From Alphaproteobacteria bacterium (GTDB lineage: Bacteria > Pseudomonadota > Alphaproteobacteria > UBA2136 > UBA6156): 35,942 nucleotides of DNA. Location of the stretch: contig JAIXUT010000136.1 of NCBI GenBank assembly GCA_027483385.1, forward strand, positions 1 through 35,942, given 5' to 3'. Below the pieces are notes generated by a model. It was not told the origin of the DNA and did no database searches. It saw only the letters and a list, made by a program, of their open reading frames with translations. Within the stretch, counting starts at the first letter, position 1; every line of letters starts with the position of its first letter. A program made the translations under genes and the position numbers. This document shows, in pieces, positions 32,855-35,942 of this stretch.

Positions 32855-33640
32855 ATGGCGCTTAACCCTCTCCAGCAGTTTGAAGTGCAGGCCTTGGTGC
32901 CGCTGCACATTATGGGGTTTGATCTCTCCATCACCAATCAGGTGGTCTGGACTGGCATTGCCACTGCGGCAATTCTCACTCTGTTTTTAAGCGTGATGGG
33001 CCGCATGGCCCTCGTGCCAGGCCGCTGGCAAAGTGTGGTGGAGATGTCGGTCGAATTCATTCGCGACCTAACTGTGGGCACCGCGGGCAAAGAAGCACTG
33101 CCGTTTTTACCGCTCATTTTAAGCATATTCCTGTTCATTGCGGGCTTGAATCTGGCGGGGATGATCCCCACCAGCTTCACCGCCACCAGCCAAATTACCA
33201 CCACCGTGCTGATGGGCCTGAGTGTCTTTTTACTGGTCATTGGGGTTGGGGTGTACAAGCAAGGCCTGCACTTTTTTGCGATGTTCCTGCCGCACGGCAC
33301 GCCGCTGTGGTTGGCACCGCTGATTGTGGTACTGGAAATTATCACCTTCTTGGCCCGCCCCTTAACTTTGGCGGTGCGGTTGGCCGCCAACATGGTGGCT
33401 GGCCACGTACTGCTTAAACTCTTCGCGGGCTTTTGCGTCATGTTGCTTGGGCTGGCAGGCCTTGAAAGCAGCGCCCTCAGCTTCAGCGACCTTAATTTGC
33501 TGACCGGCCCGATTGCGCTGCTCACGCTGCTCATGCTGGTGGTCTTCACGGCACTGGAAGTATTTGTGGCGCTGTTGCAGGCCTATGTGTTCACGCTGCT
33601 CACGGTGGTGTACCTCAAGGATGCCTTGCACGGGCACTAA
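32855..33640 (+). CDS. atpB: ATP synthase Fo subunit a
   Basis: Subunit a forms the proton half-channels facing the c-ring. The 261-residue protein has the expected membrane helices and the essential Arg in LARPLTLAVRLAANMVAGHVLL. The usual FVALLQAYVFTLLTVVYL is at the end. AGLNLAGMIPTSFTATSQI is the family's second-helix region. It starts 12 bp after atpI without a strong Shine-Dalgarno and is 53 bp before atpE. Confidence 0.97.
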   Translation: MALNPLQQFEVQALVPLHIMGFDLSITNQVVWTGIATAAILTLFLSVMGRMALVPGRWQSVVEMSVEFIRDLTVGTAGKEALPFLPLILSIFLFIAGLNLAGMIPTSFTATSQITTTVLMGLSVFLLVIGVGVYKQGLHFFAMFLPHGTPLWLAPLIVVLEIITFLARPLTLAVRLAANMVAGHVLLKLFAGFCVMLLGLAGLESSALSFSDLNLLTGPIALLTLLMLVVFTALEVFVALLQAYVFTLLTVVYLKDALHGH

Positions 33641-33693
33641 AAATTTGTTAAACGCCAGTACCAGAATCAACCGAACCAAAGGATAAAACCACG

Positions 33694-33948
33694 ATGGAAC
33701 CCCAAGTTATTCAAGCCGCCACCGATCTTTCCATGCTCAAGGCCATTGGTGCGGGGATTGCCGCGCTGGGCGTACTGGGCGCAGGGATTGGTCTGGGGCT
33801 GATGTTCGGTAAATTTTTTGAAGCAGTGGCCCGTCAGCCTTCGGCCGAACCCGTGATGCGTGCCCAGCTGGTGGTCGGGATGGCCCTGGCCGAAGCGACC
33901 GCAATTTTCGCGCTGGTGGTGGCCCTGCTGATTATCTTTGTTGCCTAG
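33694..33948 (+). CDS. atpE: ATP synthase Fo subunit c
   Basis: The 84-residue hairpin has a glycine-rich first helix (IGAGIAALGVLGAGIGLGLMFG), the polar loop ARQPSAEP and the proton-carrying Glu67 in MALAEATAIFALVVALLI. The residues near Glu67 do not include the usual sodium-binding set, so it should use protons. Its copy number in the ring cannot be read from sequence. Confidence 0.97.
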   Translation: MEPQVIQAATDLSMLKAIGAGIAALGVLGAGIGLGLMFGKFFEAVARQPSAEPVMRAQLVVGMALAEATAIFALVVALLIIFVA

Positions 33949-33967
33949 GTAGCAGCTTCTTACAGCA

Positions 33968-34465
33968 ATGGAACTTTTTGTTCTCACTTACCTGCAAAGC
34001 CAGTACTTCTGGACAAGCCTGGCGTTCCTCATTCTGCTGGCGGTGATGTACCGCGTGGTGGTGCCAAGCGTGCTGGCGACTTTAGACGCCCGCGCGGCCA
34101 AAATTGCGAGTGACCTCGACGCTGCCCGCACCACCCGCACCGAAGCTGAAGAAAGCCTGGCTGCCTACGCCGCCAAAATTGCTCTGGCCAAAAAAGAAGC
34201 GGCTGAACTGTTAAGCCAAGCCCGCGCCGAAGCCGAAGCCCTGACCAAACAACGCCTGGCCCAGGCCGACGAAGAGCTAGCCCGCAAGACCGAGCTGGCC
34301 AAACAACAGATTGACGCCAGCAAGGCTGAAGCGCTTCGCGAAGTTCGTACGGAAGTGGCCAAAATGGCCGTAAATATTGCTGAAAAATTGCTCGGCCAGA
34401 CAGTCGACGCCAAATTGGCCAACACCCTGACCGACAAAGCCCTGACCAAAGGTTTCGACGCATAA
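33968..34465 (+). CDS. atpF: ATP synthase Fo subunit b
   Basis: The 165-residue protein has one N-terminal membrane helix (FWTSLAFLILLAVMYRVVV) and a long charged Ala/Glu/Lys/Gln helix (about 40-145) that forms the peripheral stalk, with the family PSVLATLDARAAKIASDLDAA and NIAEKLLGQ. Most alphaproteobacteria have two b-type genes (b' and b) in this place. Here only one is present before a terminator, so it must dimerise or find a partner elsewhere. Confidence 0.93.
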   Translation: MELFVLTYLQSQYFWTSLAFLILLAVMYRVVVPSVLATLDARAAKIASDLDAARTTRTEAEESLAAYAAKIALAKKEAAELLSQARAEAEALTKQRLAQADEELARKTELAKQQIDASKAEALREVRTEVAKMAVNIAEKLLGQTVDAKLANTLTDKALTKGFDA

Positions 34466-34487
34466 ACCGTCAGGTTTTAAAGTTCCC

Positions 34488-34510
34488 CCCGCCCCAGGGC
34501 GGGTTTTTTT
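34488..34510 (+). terminator. Intrinsic terminator after atpF
   Basis: CCCGCC (34488-34493), loop CCAG, GGCGGG (34498-34503) and seven Ts. It ends the Fo gene cluster. Confidence 0.93.
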
Positions 34511-34526
34511 ATGCTAGTATCTAGCT

Positions 34527-35363
34527 ATGTCTGCAGCCGCCCCTTTGCCCCTGATTGTTTGTATGAAGTGGGGCACGCGTTATGGCGCCGACTACGCCAA
34601 CCGCCTGTACCGGGCCGTGGCACGGGGCATGGCAGGCGTGCCCTTTCAGCTGGTGTGCTTCACCGATGATTTTACCGGTTTGCTGCCCCAGATTGACGCC
34701 CGCTCATTGCCCGCGTTTGCGGGTGTGGCGTTACACCTGGCCAACAAGCCGTGGCGTAAACTAAGCCTCTGGCGCGCCGATCTGGACGCCGATTTGCTGG
34801 GTCGGCAGGCCCTGGTACTCGATCTCGATTTGGTGATTACCGGTAACCTGATGCCCTTTTTTACGCATGCCCCCGCTTGCCCGTTTGTGGTCTGGCGCAA
34901 CCCGACCAAGCCCACCAGCGGAGTGGGCAACACCAGCGTGTTTCGCTTTTTGGTGGGCAGCCACCCGGAAATTTGTGACCGCTTTTTGGCGAACCCCGAA
35001 CAAGTCTGGCAGCAGGAATTCCGCATCGAGCAGGAATTAATTGCCGCGCGGATGGGCGACGGCACCGCCACCCGCAGCACCGCCCTCAGTGCCGCCGCCA
35101 AGGCCGATCCGTTCTATGCAGGCTTAAATGTCATGGAATACTGGCCGCAGGGCTGGGTGGTGAGTTTTAAGGAAGACTTACTGCCGGGCTGGCCGCAGCG
35201 CCTGTGGCAGCCGGTGCCACTGCCAGAAGCGGCCAAAATTGTGGTCTTTCACGGCAAGCCCGACCCCGACGAGGCCGCGCTGGGCCACTGGCCCGCGCCC
35301 TGGTACAAGCGGCTGTATAAAACCATCCGGCCGGTTGGCTGGATTGGGCAATTTTGGGGCTAG
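34527..35363 (+). CDS. Putative glycosyltransferase (GT-A fold, DxD motif)
   Basis: The 278-residue cytoplasmic protein starts LIVCMKWGTRYGADYANRLYRA, has FQLVCFTDD, KPWRKLSLWRADL and the metal-binding LVLDLDLVITGNLMPFF (D-x-D). Later come GNTSVFRF, a W...V.SFKEDLLPGW segment and FHGKPDPDEA near the end. The layout resembles family 8 or family 2-type sugar transferases known as hypothetical proteins in alphaproteobacteria. The sugar and acceptor are unknown. It lies 61 bp after atpF behind the terminator. The GC-rich codon use matches the core genes. Confidence 0.8.
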   Translation: MSAAAPLPLIVCMKWGTRYGADYANRLYRAVARGMAGVPFQLVCFTDDFTGLLPQIDARSLPAFAGVALHLANKPWRKLSLWRADLDADLLGRQALVLDLDLVITGNLMPFFTHAPACPFVVWRNPTKPTSGVGNTSVFRFLVGSHPEICDRFLANPEQVWQQEFRIEQELIAARMGDGTATRSTALSAAAKADPFYAGLNVMEYWPQGWVVSFKEDLLPGWPQRLWQPVPLPEAAKIVVFHGKPDPDEAALGHWPAPWYKRLYKTIRPVGWIGQFWG

Positions 35364-35463
35364 TTTTTGTGTTTTTGATTGTCTTTCAATTGGAAATCCA
35401 TAATTGTTGTTAGGCTAAGTTCGCTACATATATTTTTCGTAACCTGCTTCGTGGAGGGGGAAC

Positions 35464-35942
35464 ATGCCTGAACTATCATTAGTTTCTGGACTTGATTTGC
35501 CAACCATCGATGGTGAACTCAAAGCCAATGGGTTTATTTTCAATAATCCCGAACATGCCCAACAGGTTCTGCTCACCCAAGCCTATAACTATGGGTATCA
35601 TCAGGATCAAGATGGGCGATTTTATTTTGGTGTCTATCTCAAGTCTTCGCCTCAGCATAAAAAGGTGGATAAAATATTGACCTTAAATATGCTCGTTCCA
35701 CCAATCTCGGCACGTTTGCACAAGGAAACTGCTACCGCGTGGCAGGCCGCTCAACCGATCTGTGCGGCCGAAGCTTGCCTTGGGTTTTTGCAACTTGGTT
35801 GGGGAAACCAAAGGGCCGAAGTATTACGTCGAGGTGTTAAGTTCGATACGCAAGATTGGCTGACAATCCAGCATGAAATCCTGCGCGCTGGGCCATGCAA
35901 ACTGTATGTTTCAGTGGAATCGGTGCCGCAGTCTGGGCGCAT
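35464..35942 (+). CDS. Unknown protein, 5' part only (runs off the window)
   Basis: An open frame starts at the ATG at 35464 behind a strong GGAGGGGG and continues to the window end without a stop (159 codons seen). The product opens MPELSLVSGLDLPTIDGELK and includes NYGYHQDQDGRFYFGVYLK and ETATAWQAAQPICAAEACLGF. It has no signal peptide, membrane span or motif I recognise. Codon use is AT-richer than in the glycosyltransferase gene before it, so it may be acquired. The 100-bp gap before it has TTGTTG and TATATT boxes at about 19-bp spacing that could be a promoter. Confidence 0.7.
   Translation, partial: MPELSLVSGLDLPTIDGELKANGFIFNNPEHAQQVLLTQAYNYGYHQDQDGRFYFGVYLKSSPQHKKVDKILTLNMLVPPISARLHKETATAWQAAQPICAAEACLGFLQLGWGNQRAEVLRRGVKFDTQDWLTIQHEILRAGPCKLYVSVESVPQSGR

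Overview
The window is GC-rich, gene-dense chromosomal DNA from a Gram-negative bacterium, most likely an uncultivated alphaproteobacterium. The basis is gene order: skp-lpxD-fabZ-lpxA-lpxI-lpxB behind rseP-bamA, with LpxI in place of LpxH; mutY / DUF721 / dsbA; an MJ0042 zinc-ribbon membrane protein divergent from ftsE-ftsX and a DUF218 gene; and an Fo ATP synthase cluster atpI-B-E-F apart from F1. Several operons are broken up relative to well-known relatives, which suggests a rearranged and perhaps reduced genome. No tRNA, rRNA, CRISPR array, transposase or phage gene was found. No gene-free stretch exceeds about 160 bp.

Layout. 1-7667 (minus): envelope operon rseP, bamA, skp, lpxD, fabZ, lpxA, lpxI, lpxB (cut by the window edge), with many start/stop overlaps. 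7668-8169: a divergent promoter region and a small AT-richer plus-strand gene, where related bacteria carry cdsA-dxr. 8170-9564 (minus): uppS and frr, separated by a long palindromic element. 9647-13112 (plus): an RNase R-like gene, secE, nusG and a small CxxC protein gene, punctuated by terminators. 13200-18952 (plus): gltX, a GNAT gene, cysS, sufE, queA, tgt. 19106-22012: zinc-ribbon membrane protein (minus), then ftsE, ftsX, DUF218. 22020-23501 (minus): clpP and a TIGR01777-type epimerase. 23610-25240: Tas-like aldo/keto reductase and a lipoprotein gene. 25394-27244: rpsA. 27322-30352: two tandem ceramidase-like membrane genes, exported msrB, a lone short atpC, a HAD gene, rbfA. 30356-31387 (minus): mutY. 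31394-34465: DUF721, dsbA, atpI, atpB, atpE, atpF. 34527-35942: a glycosyltransferase-like gene and a partial unknown AT-richer gene.

Function. The left block builds the outer membrane: fatty-acid dehydration, lipid A assembly, the BAM insertase and its periplasmic chaperone, the RseP site-2 protease and undecaprenyl diphosphate synthesis. The middle covers translation and transcription: ribosome recycling, NusG, SecE, two aminoacyl-tRNA synthetases and the queuosine enzymes QueA and Tgt. The right block covers division (FtsEX), redox and repair (MsrB, DsbA, MutY) and the proton channel of ATP synthase.

The most unusual content is the repeats and the altered proteins. Three families of palindromic elements sit at gene edges. 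One (about 120 bp, two copies) has a conserved, covarying core and copy-specific self-complementary arms. One, built of AGGAACT heptamers, supplies the end of sufE. One lies in frame inside the start of a lipoprotein gene. Altered proteins include NusG with a histone-H1-like Lys/Ala tail, a short CysS, an epsilon subunit lacking its helical domain, and a tandem pair of ceramidase-like proteins. I did not find a clear undescribed defence or mobile system; the palindromic elements are the best candidate for something new.
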